64,000 nt of DNA from Pseudomonadota bacterium (GCA_027620495.1 JAQCEA010000009.1:1-64000), one strand, 5' to 3'. Positions 8,238-19,461 are shown, numbered from the stretch's first letter. Notes: generated from the letters alone by a model not told the origin. Numbers and translations are program-made.

Positions 8238-8363
8238 TTAGCCCTGACGTGCCTTTAACCGTGGGTTCTTTTTGTTGATCACGTAAAGACGGCCGCGACG
8301 ACGCACTACCTGACAGTTACGATCGCGCGATTTCAGCGTCTTTAAAGAGCTGGCGACTTTCAT
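8238..8363 (-). CDS. rpmJ: 50S ribosomal protein L36 (41 aa; below the size cut of the ORF track)
   Basis: Reverse complement translates as [41 protein letters not shown], an L36 sequence. Confidence 0.93.
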   Translation of the reverse strand: MKVASSLKTLKSRDRNCQVVRRRGRLYVINKKNPRLKARQG

Positions 8364-8507
8364 AATTAAAGCTCCTGAAACAACGGCCAATGGCCTGTTG
8401 GTGAAATAACAGCGCGCAAGCTAGCACCAGCCGCGCCCAAGGTCAATGGCCGATCACGGTTTTTTTAATGCTATTTATGCGATCACCGCCAGCCCCGACA
8501 GGGCGAT

Positions 8508-9146
8508 TTATCCGGGGCAAGCCACGCCAGTGCCTTGCAACCCGCAATAGCCATGCGGCACCTTGTGCAAATATTGCTGATGATAGGTTTCGGCATAATA
8601 AAATTCATCAGCCAGCGCCATTTCGGTGGTGATTTTGCCGTATCCGGCGGCAGTCAGCGCCTTTTGATAGCTGTGTGCCGACTGCGTTATCTGATCAAGC
8701 TGGGCTTGGTCAGATGCAAAAATAGCTGAACGATATTGTGTCCCGCGGTCATTGCCCTGCCGATAGCCTTGGGTGGGGTCATGCGCCTGCCAAAAGGTCT
8801 GCAACAATTGACCTAGCCCGATTTTTTCCGGGTCAAACACCACCAATACCACTTCGGTATGGCCAGTTTGACCAGAACAAACTTCTTCATAGGTGGGGTG
8901 CGGCGTGCGCCCGCCCGCATAGCCAACCGCCGTGACATAAACCCCGGGCATTGTCCAAAACAGCCGCTCTGCCCCCCAAAAACAACCAAGACCAAGCGTG
9001 ATCTGCTGCATCGACCCCGGAAATGGCGGCAATAATTCAGCACCCAAAACCGCATGCGCCCCGCCAGCAAAAATGGGTAACTGCCGCCCAGCCAGATATT
9101 CATCATCATGCGGCATACGGGTTTTAAACGGATTATCAAAAAACAT
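8508..9146 (-). CDS. msrA: Peptide-methionine (S)-S-oxide reductase
   Basis: [40 protein letters not shown]; start chosen at MFFDNPFK. Confidence 0.93.
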   Translation of the reverse strand: MFFDNPFKTRMPHDDEYLAGRQLPIFAGGAHAVLGAELLPPFPGSMQQITLGLGCFWGAERLFWTMPGVYVTAVGYAGGRTPHPTYEEVCSGQTGHTEVVLVVFDPEKIGLGQLLQTFWQAHDPTQGYRQGNDRGTQYRSAIFASDQAQLDQITQSAHSYQKALTAAGYGKITTEMALADEFYYAETYHQQYLHKVPHGYCGLQGTGVACPG

Positions 9147-9192
9147 AGTGGCCTCTTTCAAATCGCGATTACCCGCAACAAGCGCTGTTGAT

Positions 9193-10392
9193 TTAACGCT
9201 GTTGCAAGGCGTCAACACCCGGCAAGGTTTTGCCCTCTAGCCATTCAAGAAAGGCCCCGCCAGCTGCCGATACGTATGAAAAATGGTCATTCACCCCGGC
9301 ATTTGCAAGGGCCGCCATTGTATCACCGCCACCGGCAACGCTCATCACCTGTTGGTCTTGTGTCAAGCGTGCCACCGCGCTGGCAACGGCATTTGTCGCC
9401 GCATCAAATGGTTTCAATTCAAACGCCCCCATCGGCCCATTCCAGACAATTGTCTGGCACCCGCCAAGAAACGCCGTGACCGCGGCCACCGATTGCGGCC
9501 CGGCATCGAGAATCATTTCATGATCGGCAATGTCGCTGCCATCGGTGACGCGATGCGGGGCGTTGGCGGCAAAGGCGGTCGCCACCACAAGATCGGTTGG
9601 CAAAATCATCCGGCACCCATTGGCATCAGCTTTCGCCATGATCGTTCTGGCCGTGTCCACCATATCTGGTTCGGCAAGTGATGCCCCAATCTGGATACCT
9701 TGTGCCAATAAAAATGTATTGGCCATGCCGCCGCCAAGGATAAGACCATCAACCTTGGTCACAAGATTTTCCAATAAGGCCAATTTGCTTGACACTTTTG
9801 CCCCGCCAACAACCGCCCCAAGCGGCCGCCGCGGCGCCGCCAATGCGGCATGCAAGGCTGTCAGTTCAGCGGCGAATGACCGGCCAGCCGCCGCTGGCAT
9901 TAACCGCGGCAAGGCATCAACCGATGCATGCGCCCGGTGCGCACAAGAAAACGCATCACCAACATAAACATCGCCAAGCGCGGCAAGCTTTTTGGCAAAT
10001 CCTTGATCATTGGCTTCTTCTTCTGGATAAAACCGCAAATTTTCCATCATCAGAATGTCGCCAGATTGCAACGCCGCCATCGCCGCAACGCCGCCAGCAC
10101 CAATAACATCTGTTTCAACAACCACTGGTTGTCCCAGCAATTTTGCCATGCAATCAGCCACCGGTTGCACGGTCAAACCGGCAACAACCTTGCCCTTTGG
10201 CCGCCCAAAATGCGTCAAAATGATGATTTTTGCCCGGGCCGCAACCAACGCCTGTAGGCCGGGCAAAATCCGTCTGATTCGCGTATCGTCGCTGACTTGC
10301 CCATCTTTGATCGGTACATTTATATCAAGGCGCAGCAACACCCGCTGATCTGCCAGATCCATTTCGTCAGCGAACAAAAATCCAGTCGTCAT
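9193..10392 (-). CDS. pgk: Phosphoglycerate kinase
   Basis: [59 protein letters not shown]. Confidence 0.96.
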   Translation of the reverse strand: MTTGFLFADEMDLADQRVLLRLDINVPIKDGQVSDDTRIRRILPGLQALVAARAKIIILTHFGRPKGKVVAGLTVQPVADCMAKLLGQPVVVETDVIGAGGVAAMAALQSGDILMMENLRFYPEEEANDQGFAKKLAALGDVYVGDAFSCAHRAHASVDALPRLMPAAAGRSFAAELTALHAALAAPRRPLGAVVGGAKVSSKLALLENLVTKVDGLILGGGMANTFLLAQGIQIGASLAEPDMVDTARTIMAKADANGCRMILPTDLVVATAFAANAPHRVTDGSDIADHEMILDAGPQSVAAVTAFLGGCQTIVWNGPMGAFELKPFDAATNAVASAVARLTQDQQVMSVAGGGDTMAALANAGVNDHFSYVSAAGGAFLEWLEGKTLPGVDALQQR

Positions 10393-10592
10393 AACGCCAC
10401 CCTATTTGTTGGCATGGTCTTCACACGTTCCGGCAAACCAATGTGCCGCCGGGGAAATGACTAGGTGAAATGACCAATTGAATATCAATATCGTTCCGGT
10501 TATTTAGAGATATTCAGGCGCAAGCGCAAGGCGGCAATAATGTCAGGGTTTCTGGCGTTTATTTAACGCGCATCGCCGCACAGGTATGGTTT

Positions 10593-11612
10593 ATGACACA
10601 TGTTCATTTTGGAAAGTCGCTTGGATTTGTTGCTGGCGGCATTGGGGATCAAATTTATCATCTGACCCAATTGCGCGCACTGGCCAGCGCCAGCCTTAAT
10701 GGCAAAATTGATCTTGCCTGTATTCACCCGGGTTCAATTGCCACCTTGCTTGCCAACAGCCCGTGGGCTGGCAATATTATCGATGCACGACCACTCAGAC
10801 GGTACATTCCGGCACTACGCGGGACTGGCACCGTTTCAAAAATCCGGCAGGCTAGATATAAAAGCGCCTTTATCCTGCACCGGTCGACCAGCTTTAAACT
10901 GGCGGCCTTGACAGCGGGCATACCCTATCGTGTGGGGCTTTATGGCCAGTGGCTTGATCAATTTATTCTGACCAAAAGCCTGCCTGCTGATGCGGGGGGA
11001 GATCGCCGCGCGTTATGGGGACACCGCCCGTTTATTGCTGCTGCCGATGAATGGATTGCGGCGCAAAATCTGGTGCTTGACGATAAAAGCCCGACAATCC
11101 TGCCTGCCCCCGATATGGTGGCCATTGTCGCAAATTTTCTGGCACATTTGCCGCGCCCAATTACCATTGTTAATCTGTTTGCCGCCGACCCAGCGCGGCG
11201 CTGGTCACTCGATCATGCCTGCACCACATTAAAAAATCTGGCGCACCAGATTGGCGGCAGCCTGATATTAAATGCCGGGCCTGATGCCGCTAGCTATCAT
11301 GATGCCATGCTGGAACAATGGGATGGGCCCGCCGATCGATTGATTGACAGTCTGCGGCACGCGCCGTCATTGGCACGCGATATCGCTCTCTATCATGCGG
11401 CAGATGGGTATGTTGGCGTTGATAGCTTCACTGCCAATCTTGCCTTTAATTGCAATCTGCCAGCAACTGTTCTATTTGCCAAAGCGGGCGACAGGTTGCG
11501 CTATAAACCAGCTGTTTTTGCGCTATTTCCAAATGCTGGCAAAGGGTTAGACAGCATTTCTTCGGATGACATTATCGATCAATGCGCCAACATGCTGCAG
11601 GCGTCTCGATAA
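10593..11612 (+). CDS. Glycosyltransferase family 9-like (heptosyltransferase-like) protein
   Basis: 339 aa; GGIGDQIYHLTQLRAL N-terminus and GVDSFTANLAFNCNLPATVLF C-terminal region. Confidence 0.65.
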   Translation: MTHVHFGKSLGFVAGGIGDQIYHLTQLRALASASLNGKIDLACIHPGSIATLLANSPWAGNIIDARPLRRYIPALRGTGTVSKIRQARYKSAFILHRSTSFKLAALTAGIPYRVGLYGQWLDQFILTKSLPADAGGDRRALWGHRPFIAAADEWIAAQNLVLDDKSPTILPAPDMVAIVANFLAHLPRPITIVNLFAADPARRWSLDHACTTLKNLAHQIGGSLILNAGPDAASYHDAMLEQWDGPADRLIDSLRHAPSLARDIALYHAADGYVGVDSFTANLAFNCNLPATVLFAKAGDRLRYKPAVFALFPNAGKGLDSISSDDIIDQCANMLQASR

Positions 11613-11631
11613 TATGAGCCGCCGAACTGAA

Positions 11632-12018
11632 CTAATAAGATTCGTAAGATTTCTCTTCGACCAAAGCTGACCCGGTTGCCAAATTGATTTGCTTTTTGAT
11701 TTCGGCCCGCTTGTCATTTGTTACATATACCGCACGTGCCAATCTGATAAATTCATCGTCAAATCTTTTGGCGGCTTCTTTTTCCCGGATATCATCTTCG
11801 ATATCCCATAGCGCCTCATTGACCGACTTTAATTCAGCCATCAAGCCCTGTATCTGATCGGTGGTAAATGCATCACCAGCCACCAGCGGAAGCAACGCAT
11901 CAAGCTCATTCTGTATATTGGTCCGCTTGGCCGCATCGGAAATATGCGCCAGCTTAATTTGCAAAATTGTTATTTTATCTAGAACTTCACCAACTGAAAC
12001 AGGAACTTGGAGTTGCAT
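11632..12018 (-). CDS. DUF6165-like small protein
   Basis: 128 aa; MQLQVPVSVGEVLDKITILQIKLAHI..., resembles DUF6165 family. Confidence 0.6.
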   Translation of the reverse strand: MQLQVPVSVGEVLDKITILQIKLAHISDAAKRTNIQNELDALLPLVAGDAFTTDQIQGLMAELKSVNEALWDIEDDIREKEAAKRFDDEFIRLARAVYVTNDKRAEIKKQINLATGSALVEEKSYESY

Positions 12019-12120
12019 GGCTGACCTTTATTGAAGTAATGAGGGTGGCAAGGAATAGATGAATGCGGCGTTGCTGTCATGAAATACAACTATCTTCTAA
12101 AGATCAAGATGATCAGAAAT

Positions 12121-12193
12121 TTCATTTGAGCCAGGGTTCATTTAAGCCAGAGTTCATTTGAGTCAGGGTTCATTTGAGACAGAGTTCATCTGG
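12121..12193. repeat. 16-bp tandem repeat (TTCATTTGAGCCAGGG-like), about 4.5 copies
   Basis: Units at 12121, 12137, 12153, 12169 and partial 12185; odd copies end ggg, even copies end gag (32-bp higher-order period). Confidence 0.9.
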
Positions 12194-12308
12194 CATATCT
12201 CTGGTTTGGGGAGAATCGGTAAAATGGTGGGCACCCCTTGTCCAATCTGCCATTCAGCGTAATATGATGTCGTTTTTTCATCCATAAGATCATCTGCCGC
12301 GCTATCTC

Positions 12309-13055
12309 ATGCCAGAAATCCACGCTCACCGCCAGCCCGCCGCCGAATTTTGGCTTGGCGTGCGGCATGAACTGCCACTCCAGCTTGGCGTTATTCCTTT
12401 TGGGCTGGTCTTCGGCATTTTAGGTCTTGCCAGCGGGTTAACCGGCCTGCAAACAATTTTGCTGTCCTCCATCTTGTTTGGCGGGGCCAGTCAGGTGGTT
12501 TTTGCCCAGCTTTGGGCCGCAGGTGTGCCACCATTGGTTGTCGGCGGTTCCGTTGGCGTGGTGAATTTACGGCATGTTCTCTACAGCGCATCAATGGCGC
12601 AATATCTGCGGCATTTGCCGCTGAGGTGGCGCATTCTTCTTGGCTATTTATTGACCGACGAGGCCTATGCTGTATCCATCAAGCGGTTTCGAGACGGGCC
12701 AGACAGCCCGCATCAGCATTGCCATCTTCTTGGCAGTGGCGTGACCTTATGGGTGGCGTGGCAAGCCTCGACAGTCATTGGCGTTATCGCTGGGACAACC
12801 ATTCCTGATTCTTGGTCGCTTTCATTTGCCATTCCGCTGACTTTTATTGCTGTGGTCGCCCCCAGCATTCGACGGCGAGCTGATCTTGTGGCCTGTGTGG
12901 TGGCCGCCGCTCTGTCACTGATCTGCCAACCGCTGCCATGGAAATCATGGATCATCGTTGCTGCCTGTGGCGGCATTGCTGCTGGCTGGCTGACGCATTA
13001 CCACGCCCAGACACGGGGCAAATTTACCGTTGACAAAAATGGTGGGACGTCATGA
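12309..13055 (+). CDS. azlC: AzlC family branched-chain amino acid exporter subunit
   Basis: 248 aa; GVIPFGLVFGILG, LFGGASQVVFAQLW, NLRHVLYSASMAQYL; followed by AzlD. Confidence 0.9.
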   Translation: MPEIHAHRQPAAEFWLGVRHELPLQLGVIPFGLVFGILGLASGLTGLQTILLSSILFGGASQVVFAQLWAAGVPPLVVGGSVGVVNLRHVLYSASMAQYLRHLPLRWRILLGYLLTDEAYAVSIKRFRDGPDSPHQHCHLLGSGVTLWVAWQASTVIGVIAGTTIPDSWSLSFAIPLTFIAVVAPSIRRRADLVACVVAAALSLICQPLPWKSWIIVAACGGIAAGWLTHYHAQTRGKFTVDKNGGTS

Positions 13056-13366
13056 TCTGGCTGGTGATGATCTTTGGCGGTACATTCACCTTTTGCACAC
13101 GGTTTGTGATGCTGAGCGGATGGGTGGCACATGGCCTGCCAAAATGGTTGATTGATGCGCTTGCTTTTGTACCCATCGCCGTTTTAACGGCAATCCTTGT
13201 GCCAGCGGTTCTGATCGACCCGGCAACGCAACAGATTATTGTGATAGGAAATGCGCGGGTTGTTGCCGCCGTTGTCGCCACGATCATGGCCCTGCTGACA
13301 CGCAATGTGATTGCCACCATCAGTTCGGGGCTGGCAACATTATGGTTTGTGCAATGGTGGCTGTGA
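13052..13366 (+). CDS. azlD: AzlD family protein
   Basis: 104 aa membrane protein overlapping the end of azlC. Confidence 0.87.
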   Translation: MIWLVMIFGGTFTFCTRFVMLSGWVAHGLPKWLIDALAFVPIAVLTAILVPAVLIDPATQQIIVIGNARVVAAVVATIMALLTRNVIATISSGLATLWFVQWWL

Positions 13367-13403
13367 CTTGCCACAAGCTGGACCAGCTTATGGTTTCGCG
13401 GGC

Positions 13404-13718
13404 TTATGTTTGACCTGAATCTTTGGCGATCGCATCGCTTTTTTGGGCCAGTTTCAGATCAAGGCTCGTCACCCCACCAGATGCATGCGTTGTCCATCTG
13501 ATGCACACCTTGTTATAAACATTCTGCCATTCTGGATGATGATTGGCACGTTCAGCCGCCAAAGCGACCCGGCTCACAAACCCAAAGGCTGCATTAAATC
13601 CTGAAAATACATATGTTTTCTCCAGCGCAGGTTGGCCTGAATCGGTGCGAACCGCCCACCCGTCAAGCTGTTTGATGGCGGTATCGATTTCAGCCTTTGT
13701 CAAAATCTCATAGGACAT
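13404..13718 (-). CDS. 4a-hydroxytetrahydrobiopterin dehydratase
   Basis: [23 protein letters not shown]...[34 protein letters not shown]. Confidence 0.92.
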   Translation of the reverse strand: MSYEILTKAEIDTAIKQLDGWAVRTDSGQPALEKTYVFSGFNAAFGFVSRVALAAERANHHPEWQNVYNKVCIRWTTHASGGVTSLDLKLAQKSDAIAKDSGQT

Positions 13719-13800
13719 TTTTGCGCTCCTCTGGCATCTACGGCCTGCATGGGTCATGCTGGCCTTTTAACTATAGGCAAAACAGACTAAACTGTCAGCC

Positions 13801-14265
13801 ATGTCCAAGACTGTGTTACTGATTGCCCATACCCCCTCTGCGAACACGCTGGCACTTGCCACTGCCGCTATGGATTCTGTTGCCAGCCATGACACTGGTG
13901 ATGTTGGTATGCGGTGCCTGTCCCCCTTTGACGTCTCTGCAAAAGATGTCAGCGACGCTGCCGCGGTAATCATCGGCACCACCGAAAATATCGGATATAT
14001 GGCCGGGGCAACAAAAGATATGTTTGACAGATGCTATAATGACTGGCTCGACAGCACCGCCGCCAAACCGGTGGCGATTTATATCCGCGCTGGTCTTGAC
14101 GGCACCGCAACCAAAACCGCATTGACCTCGATATGCGGTGGGTTGAAATGGCGCTTGATCGCGGCACCGCTGATCGTTCGCGGCAGTTGGCAAGATACGT
14201 TTTGTGATCAGGTCAGTGAGTTATGCCTTAGCGTTGTCCTTGGCATAGATAGCGGCATTTATTGA
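13801..14265 (+). CDS. Flavodoxin-like / NADPH-dependent FMN reductase-like protein
   Basis: 154 aa; LLIAHTPSANTLALA, AAVIIGTTENIGYMAGATKDMFDR. Confidence 0.7.
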   Translation: MSKTVLLIAHTPSANTLALATAAMDSVASHDTGDVGMRCLSPFDVSAKDVSDAAAVIIGTTENIGYMAGATKDMFDRCYNDWLDSTAAKPVAIYIRAGLDGTATKTALTSICGGLKWRLIAAPLIVRGSWQDTFCDQVSELCLSVVLGIDSGIY

Positions 14266-14777
14266 GATTTTTTTGAATGATCCTGATTATGCGAGGCATC
14301 GTGTCCCGGCATGTTCATCATGATATCCGCGGGCCGTTTTGCCGTTCCGGTAAGCTTTATGTCACCGGCTTTTTCAAAAACCAGAATGATTTCATGCTGG
14401 CTGTCCGGGGCCAAATCGGTGGTCAATCCCATCAACATAATATGTAAACCGCCCGGGGCCAGCGTCACGCTGTCACCAGCGGCAATGGCAAGGCCACCAT
14501 CAACAGCCCGCATCCGCATCACCCCTTGATCCATTTCCATTGAATGGATTTCAACACGCTGTGCAATGGTCGCTTTTGCCGCGATCAGGCGATCATCCGA
14601 AACACCATTATTGGTAATTTTCAGATAGGCGGCGCTACTTGGCATGCCCGCCACCGTGGCCCGAAGCTGCATTTCTGAAAAACTGAATATGTCGCTGGCA
14701 GCGGCGATGGAGTTCATACCGCTCATCACCATCATTGCCAATGCCACAACCACAGGTCTATGCAAAATCTTGGCCAT
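14259..14777 (-). CDS. Copper chaperone PCu(A)C-like periplasmic protein
   Basis: Signal-like N-terminus; MRMRAVDGGLAIAAGDSVTLAPGGLHIMLMGL. Confidence 0.88.
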   Translation of the reverse strand: MAKILHRPVVVALAMMVMSGMNSIAAASDIFSFSEMQLRATVAGMPSSAAYLKITNNGVSDDRLIAAKATIAQRVEIHSMEMDQGVMRMRAVDGGLAIAAGDSVTLAPGGLHIMLMGLTTDLAPDSQHEIILVFEKAGDIKLTGTAKRPADIMMNMPGHDASHNQDHSKKSQ

Positions 14778-14792
14778 TATTCTTGCCGTTTC

Positions 14793-16001
14793 CTAACGAT
14801 TAAGTCGCTTTACTTCATCGATTGTCTTCAAGCCTAGTTGCGCCATCACGTCACGCACTTCTTCGAGCAGAATGGTCGCCGCATGGTGTCCACCTTTTTT
14901 ACCAAGCGCCGCAACCGCATACATAAAGCCGCGCCCCAATAGCACAAAATCTGCACCTGCTGACAATGCCCGCACCACATCAAGGCCAGAGCGGATGCCA
15001 CTATCAACAACAAGTGGTACATCCGGGCCAACCGCGGCGCGAATAGCCGCAAGTTTTGCCAACGGTGCTGGGGCGGCATCAAGCTGGCGCCCCCCATGGT
15101 TCGATACAACAATGCCATCGATGCCGAGATTGACCGCACGTGCCGCATCCTGACCATGCAGAATGCCTTTTAAAAACATGTTGCCATCCCAGCTTTTACG
15201 AATCTCCGCCAGATAATCCCAATCCAGCGAGCCATTTAACTGTTCACCAATAAATTTGGTAATCTGACCAGCACCATGTTGCTTTGCATAAGGTTCCATA
15301 TTACGAAAACGCGCCCCGCCATTCAGCAATGTCCGCACCGCCCATTCTGGACGCAACATACTTTGCCAGATGACCCGTGGAGTAAAGCTGGAATTGCCAC
15401 GACTGCCAAGCGGCGCGCCAGCAATGCGCATATGTTCACGCCGGCTAGGTGCTGGCACATCAGCAGTGACAACTAGATTTTGATAGCCATGTTCTTTGGC
15501 CCGGCGCAGCAAATCCTTCATGATCGCGCGGTCTTTTGGGGCGTATAATTGAAACCAAGCCATCTTGCCAGCCGATTGCGCCACCATTTCAATCGATTCA
15601 CCAGCAACAGTGCTGAGAATATAGGGAAACCCATGGGCTTTGGCGGCGGCACCCAGAATTGATTCAGCCCCCGGCCAGATCAGCGATGAAAGCCCAACCG
15701 GGGCCACCCCAAAAGGCGCGTTATATCCAACGCCAAAGATTTGCGTACTTAAATCCGGATTAACCCGCCCGCGCATAAATTGCGGCGTTAATTCAATACC
15801 ATCAAGATAGGCCCGGTTATTGTCTTTGGCATGGTCCTGACCGGTACCCGAATCTAGATAGGCAAATACAAATTTTGGAATGCGGCGCGCCGCTGGCGCC
15901 TCTAGATCGGTCAAGCGCGGATATTTGTTCATCAAATCCATTACATCACCCCACATCCAAGGCGCTGGATGCCAATCATGGCTGTAGTTGGTAACATTCA
16001 A
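14793..16001 (-). CDS. FMN-dependent alpha-hydroxy-acid oxidase (L-lactate dehydrogenase-like)
   Basis: 402 aa; VVSNHGGRQLDAAPAPL, VDSGIRSGLDVVRALSAGADFVLLGRGFMY. Confidence 0.88.
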   Translation of the reverse strand: MNVTNYSHDWHPAPWMWGDVMDLMNKYPRLTDLEAPAARRIPKFVFAYLDSGTGQDHAKDNNRAYLDGIELTPQFMRGRVNPDLSTQIFGVGYNAPFGVAPVGLSSLIWPGAESILGAAAKAHGFPYILSTVAGESIEMVAQSAGKMAWFQLYAPKDRAIMKDLLRRAKEHGYQNLVVTADVPAPSRREHMRIAGAPLGSRGNSSFTPRVIWQSMLRPEWAVRTLLNGGARFRNMEPYAKQHGAGQITKFIGEQLNGSLDWDYLAEIRKSWDGNMFLKGILHGQDAARAVNLGIDGIVVSNHGGRQLDAAPAPLAKLAAIRAAVGPDVPLVVDSGIRSGLDVVRALSAGADFVLLGRGFMYAVAALGKKGGHHAATILLEEVRDVMAQLGLKTIDEVKRLNR

Positions 16002-16194
16002 CTTTCATCAACTGCGTGTATTTTATGTACAATGTCCAGACCAGTTGGGCAATAAGCAGTCGGGGGGACTGCGCCATCTTGCCGCGATATCATCTATGCC
16101 ACAACAACTTGCTAAATCCCGGGTTTCTGTCTAGCACATAGGCGGGTGGCAGATTTTTTGAACAAACCATGACTTGATATAATAATGTGAAGAT

Positions 16195-16632
16195 ATGACT
16201 GCGAAATCAAAACGATTATTTGTCATTGCCGCTATTGCATCTCTGCTTGGCATTGCCGCTATGCTGGTACTAGGGGCGTTGCGCGATAATATCGTATTTT
16301 TTTATACCCCGTCTGAAATCAGCCAATCAGATAGAGAATCTGGGCGACAATTACGGCTTGGCGGTCTGGTAAAAGACGGCAGTGTCGAGATAGACGGCAT
16401 GCAATCTGTTTTTATCGTAACAGATGGCAGTTCCGACATCATTGTTCGGTACAACAATGCCTTGCCAAGCCTGTTTCGTGAGGGCCAAGGTGTGGTTGCC
16501 GAAGGCCAAATCGAAAATGGTATATTCATGGCGCAAAATGTGCTGGCCAAACATGATGAAAATTATATGCCAGCTGAGGTTGCCGATAAATTGAAAGAAC
16601 AAGGTGTGTGGCAGGGCGGCACGTCAAATTAA
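16195..16632 (+). CDS. ccmE: Cytochrome c maturation heme chaperone CcmE
   Basis: RLRLGGLVKDGSV...DIIVRYNNALPSLFREGQGVVAEG...FMAQNVLAKHDENYMP (HxxxY heme motif). Confidence 0.95.
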   Translation: MTAKSKRLFVIAAIASLLGIAAMLVLGALRDNIVFFYTPSEISQSDRESGRQLRLGGLVKDGSVEIDGMQSVFIVTDGSSDIIVRYNNALPSLFREGQGVVAEGQIENGIFMAQNVLAKHDENYMPAEVADKLKEQGVWQGGTSN

Positions 16633-16649
16633 CTGACCCCTGCCCTTTG

Positions 16650-16681
16650 ATAATTTAGGCCCGGCATAATTTAGGCCCGGC
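16650..16681. repeat. Two tandem copies of ATAATTTAGGCCCGGC
   Basis: 16650-16665 and 16666-16681 are identical. Confidence 0.9.
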
Positions 16682-16701
16682 ATCAAAGCGGCGTTATCTT
16701 T

Positions 16702-17718
16702 CTAGGCTGACTTGTCGTTTGCCTGTGTTTCATCGTCAAAATTTTGCTGTATCACGGCGGCGGCGGCTGGCATTGGCGCCGAGGTGGCAACATCAACATT
16801 ACGAATATTTTCGCGGTACAAAGTGTAAATCCCGCCAAACAGAATAAGCACCATGCCAATCCATGCCTGTACTGTTGGCCATTCTCCCCAAATCACCACC
16901 CCCCAAAAGGCACCAAACGGGATTGCGGTATATTCAAACGGGGCAATCACTGACGCTTCGACAGACCGGTAGGCGTTTGATGACGCCACCGATAAAAACA
17001 GCACCGATAGACAGCAGATCAAAACAAATAGCCAATCCATCGGCGACATCAAAACCGGCCCCCGCATCAGAAAATCAAGCGTGGCATTGCCGGTTGGCGG
17101 CACCGGCCAGATCAGATTCGCCGCCACCATCAGCGCACCAACAACAAAATAGCAAAGATGCTGCACTGTAACCATGGCCGACAAACTGCCATCTGCCTTT
17201 AGCCGCCTTGTCCAAATCTGAAACAGCGCATAGCTCACAGCCGCGCCAATAACCAACAAATTTTCTTTTTGAAACTCTGCCCCGCCCGGCTGAATAATAA
17301 CCAACACCCCCATCATTCCAGCCGATACCGAAGCCAGACGGTGGACGCCTATTTTTTCCCCAAGAAACGGCACGGATAATAAGGTGATGATCATCGGTGC
17401 CACAAAAAATATGGCAATCACATTGGCCAAAGGCAGACTGCCAAGCGATACAAAAAATAACAGCATGGCCACCACCAGACACATCGCACGCCCGACAAAT
17501 TGCCAGAACACCGGTGCGGATAGATTTAACATGGCGCGCAGACCATCGCTGACCAGCATAACCAGAATAAGCGATAATGAGGCGCGCACCGCCACCACCT
17601 GGCCAAGCGAGATCGAGGCGCTCATAATTTTAATCAACGCATCATTCAGCGGGATCACGGCCATGGCCAAACCAAGCAAACCAAGTGCGTAACTTGGTGT
17701 GGAAAATCGTTCGATCAT
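16702..17718 (-). CDS. DMT superfamily (EamA) transporter
   Basis: 338 aa, multiple hydrophobic helices, EamA-type repeats (GVLVIIQPGGAEFQ). Confidence 0.85.
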   Translation of the reverse strand: MIERFSTPSYALGLLGLAMAVIPLNDALIKIMSASISLGQVVAVRASLSLILVMLVSDGLRAMLNLSAPVFWQFVGRAMCLVVAMLLFFVSLGSLPLANVIAIFFVAPMIITLLSVPFLGEKIGVHRLASVSAGMMGVLVIIQPGGAEFQKENLLVIGAAVSYALFQIWTRRLKADGSLSAMVTVQHLCYFVVGALMVAANLIWPVPPTGNATLDFLMRGPVLMSPMDWLFVLICCLSVLFLSVASSNAYRSVEASVIAPFEYTAIPFGAFWGVVIWGEWPTVQAWIGMVLILFGGIYTLYRENIRNVDVATSAPMPAAAAVIQQNFDDETQANDKSA

Positions 17719-18009
17719 ATGCGCAACTCTTTTCTGCTAGACGGCACGGGTCGCTATTATCGATAGCCGGACCCAGCAAATAGCCAGCATGATTATTCTG
17801 CGTAACAGCAAAACAACCATGATGCAATGACCCGGCAATAAAATGGCTATGCATTTAGGTTCGCACCAGATACCAGCGACGAAAAATCAACCAAAACTCA
17901 CTTGTCATTGGGCATGGTTTCAGTCAAGCTTACGGTCAATTTTTTAAAAAGATTGTATATTGTTAAACAACAGGCGGCGCCGCTTGTGCGGCGTACGAAA
18001 AGCGTTCTT

Positions 18010-19461
18010 ATGCCCCAAAATTTTCAAAATTATATTGCCGGTGCGTGGCATGATGGTGAAACGACCATTGAAAATATCAACCCGTCTGATTTGTCAGACA
18101 GCATTGGCCATTATGCACAAGCCAATCGCCGCCAGCTCGACAATGCACTAGATGCCGCCGCTTCAGCCCAAAAACAATGGGCAAAAACCGGCCTAGAGGC
18201 ACGGCAATCCATCTTAATGAATATCGGCAATGAATTGATGGCACGCCGCGAAGAGCTTGGCCGGTTGTTGAGCCGGGAAGAAGGCAAACCACTGGCCGAG
18301 GGCATGGGTGAAATTTACCGAGCTGGACAATTCTTTACCTATTACGCCGCCGAAACATTGCGCCAGATGGGCGATACGGCCGACAGTGTGCGCGCTGGCA
18401 TCGAAATTGATGTACGCCGAGAACCTGTTGGTGTTGTGGCGATTATCAGCCCGTGGAATTTTCCCACCGCAACCGCCGTCTGGAAAATTGCCCCAGCACT
18501 CGCTTTTGGCAACGCGGTGATATGGAAGCCTGCCAATCTTGTACCAGCATCTGCTGTTGCCCTAGCGGAGATTATTGCCCGCCAAGATATCCCGGCTGGC
18601 CTGTTCAATCTGGTGATGGGGCCGGGTGGCGAAATTGGACAAGGTTTGGTTGAAAGCCCGGCGGTCAACGCGATCAGCTTTACCGGCTCGGTTGAGGTTG
18701 GCAAACAGATTGCCGCATCAGCCATCACCAATCTGACAAAGATTCAAATGGAAATGGGATCAAAAAATGCGCTGGCGGTGATGGATGATGGCGATATAGA
18801 TATCGCGGTTGCCGCCGCACTTGGCGGGGCGTTTGGCGGCACCGGGCAAAAATGCACCGCGTCATCAAGATTGGTTGTCCATGCCAAAATTCATGATGAA
18901 TTTGTTGATAAGCTAAGCGCTGGTGCGAAAGCGATGGTGGTTGACCATGCACTAAAAGATGGCACCCAAATTGGCCCGGTCGTCAGCCAAACGCAGCTTG
19001 ATGAAAATCTGGCGTGGGTTGACCGGGCAAAAGCCGAAGGCGGTGATATTCTATGTGGCGGGACTCGGGAAACCCGTGACACAGATGGCTATTACATGAC
19101 ACCGGCTGTTGTTGCTGGCACAAAGAATAGCTGGCAGATCAACCGTGAAGAGATGTTTGCCCCCATCGCCTGTGTAATCAAAGTTGACAGTTATGATGAA
19201 GCTGTTGATGTGGTGAATGACACGCATTTTGGTTTGACGTCTGGCATCATCACAAGATCACTGGCACGTGCCACAGATTTTCGCCGCCGGGCCCAAACTG
19301 GTGTGGTAACGATTAATCTGCCAACGGCCGGGACGGATTATCATGTCCCATTTGGCGGGCGTGGAAGCAGTTCCTATGGCCCACGGGAACAAGGCCGATA
19401 TGCTGAAGAATTCTATACCACAGTAAAAACAAGCTATATTGCCGCAGGCCAGCCGGACTGA
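18010..19461 (+). CDS. Aldehyde dehydrogenase (2,5-dioxovalerate/alpha-ketoglutarate semialdehyde dehydrogenase-like)
   Basis: ISPWNFPTATAVWKIAPALAFGNAVIWKP, FTGSVEVGKQIA, GQKCTASSRLVV; start at MPQNFQNY. Confidence 0.88.
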   Translation: MPQNFQNYIAGAWHDGETTIENINPSDLSDSIGHYAQANRRQLDNALDAAASAQKQWAKTGLEARQSILMNIGNELMARREELGRLLSREEGKPLAEGMGEIYRAGQFFTYYAAETLRQMGDTADSVRAGIEIDVRREPVGVVAIISPWNFPTATAVWKIAPALAFGNAVIWKPANLVPASAVALAEIIARQDIPAGLFNLVMGPGGEIGQGLVESPAVNAISFTGSVEVGKQIAASAITNLTKIQMEMGSKNALAVMDDGDIDIAVAAALGGAFGGTGQKCTASSRLVVHAKIHDEFVDKLSAGAKAMVVDHALKDGTQIGPVVSQTQLDENLAWVDRAKAEGGDILCGGTRETRDTDGYYMTPAVVAGTKNSWQINREEMFAPIACVIKVDSYDEAVDVVNDTHFGLTSGIITRSLARATDFRRRAQTGVVTINLPTAGTDYHVPFGGRGSSSYGPREQGRYAEEFYTTVKTSYIAAGQPD

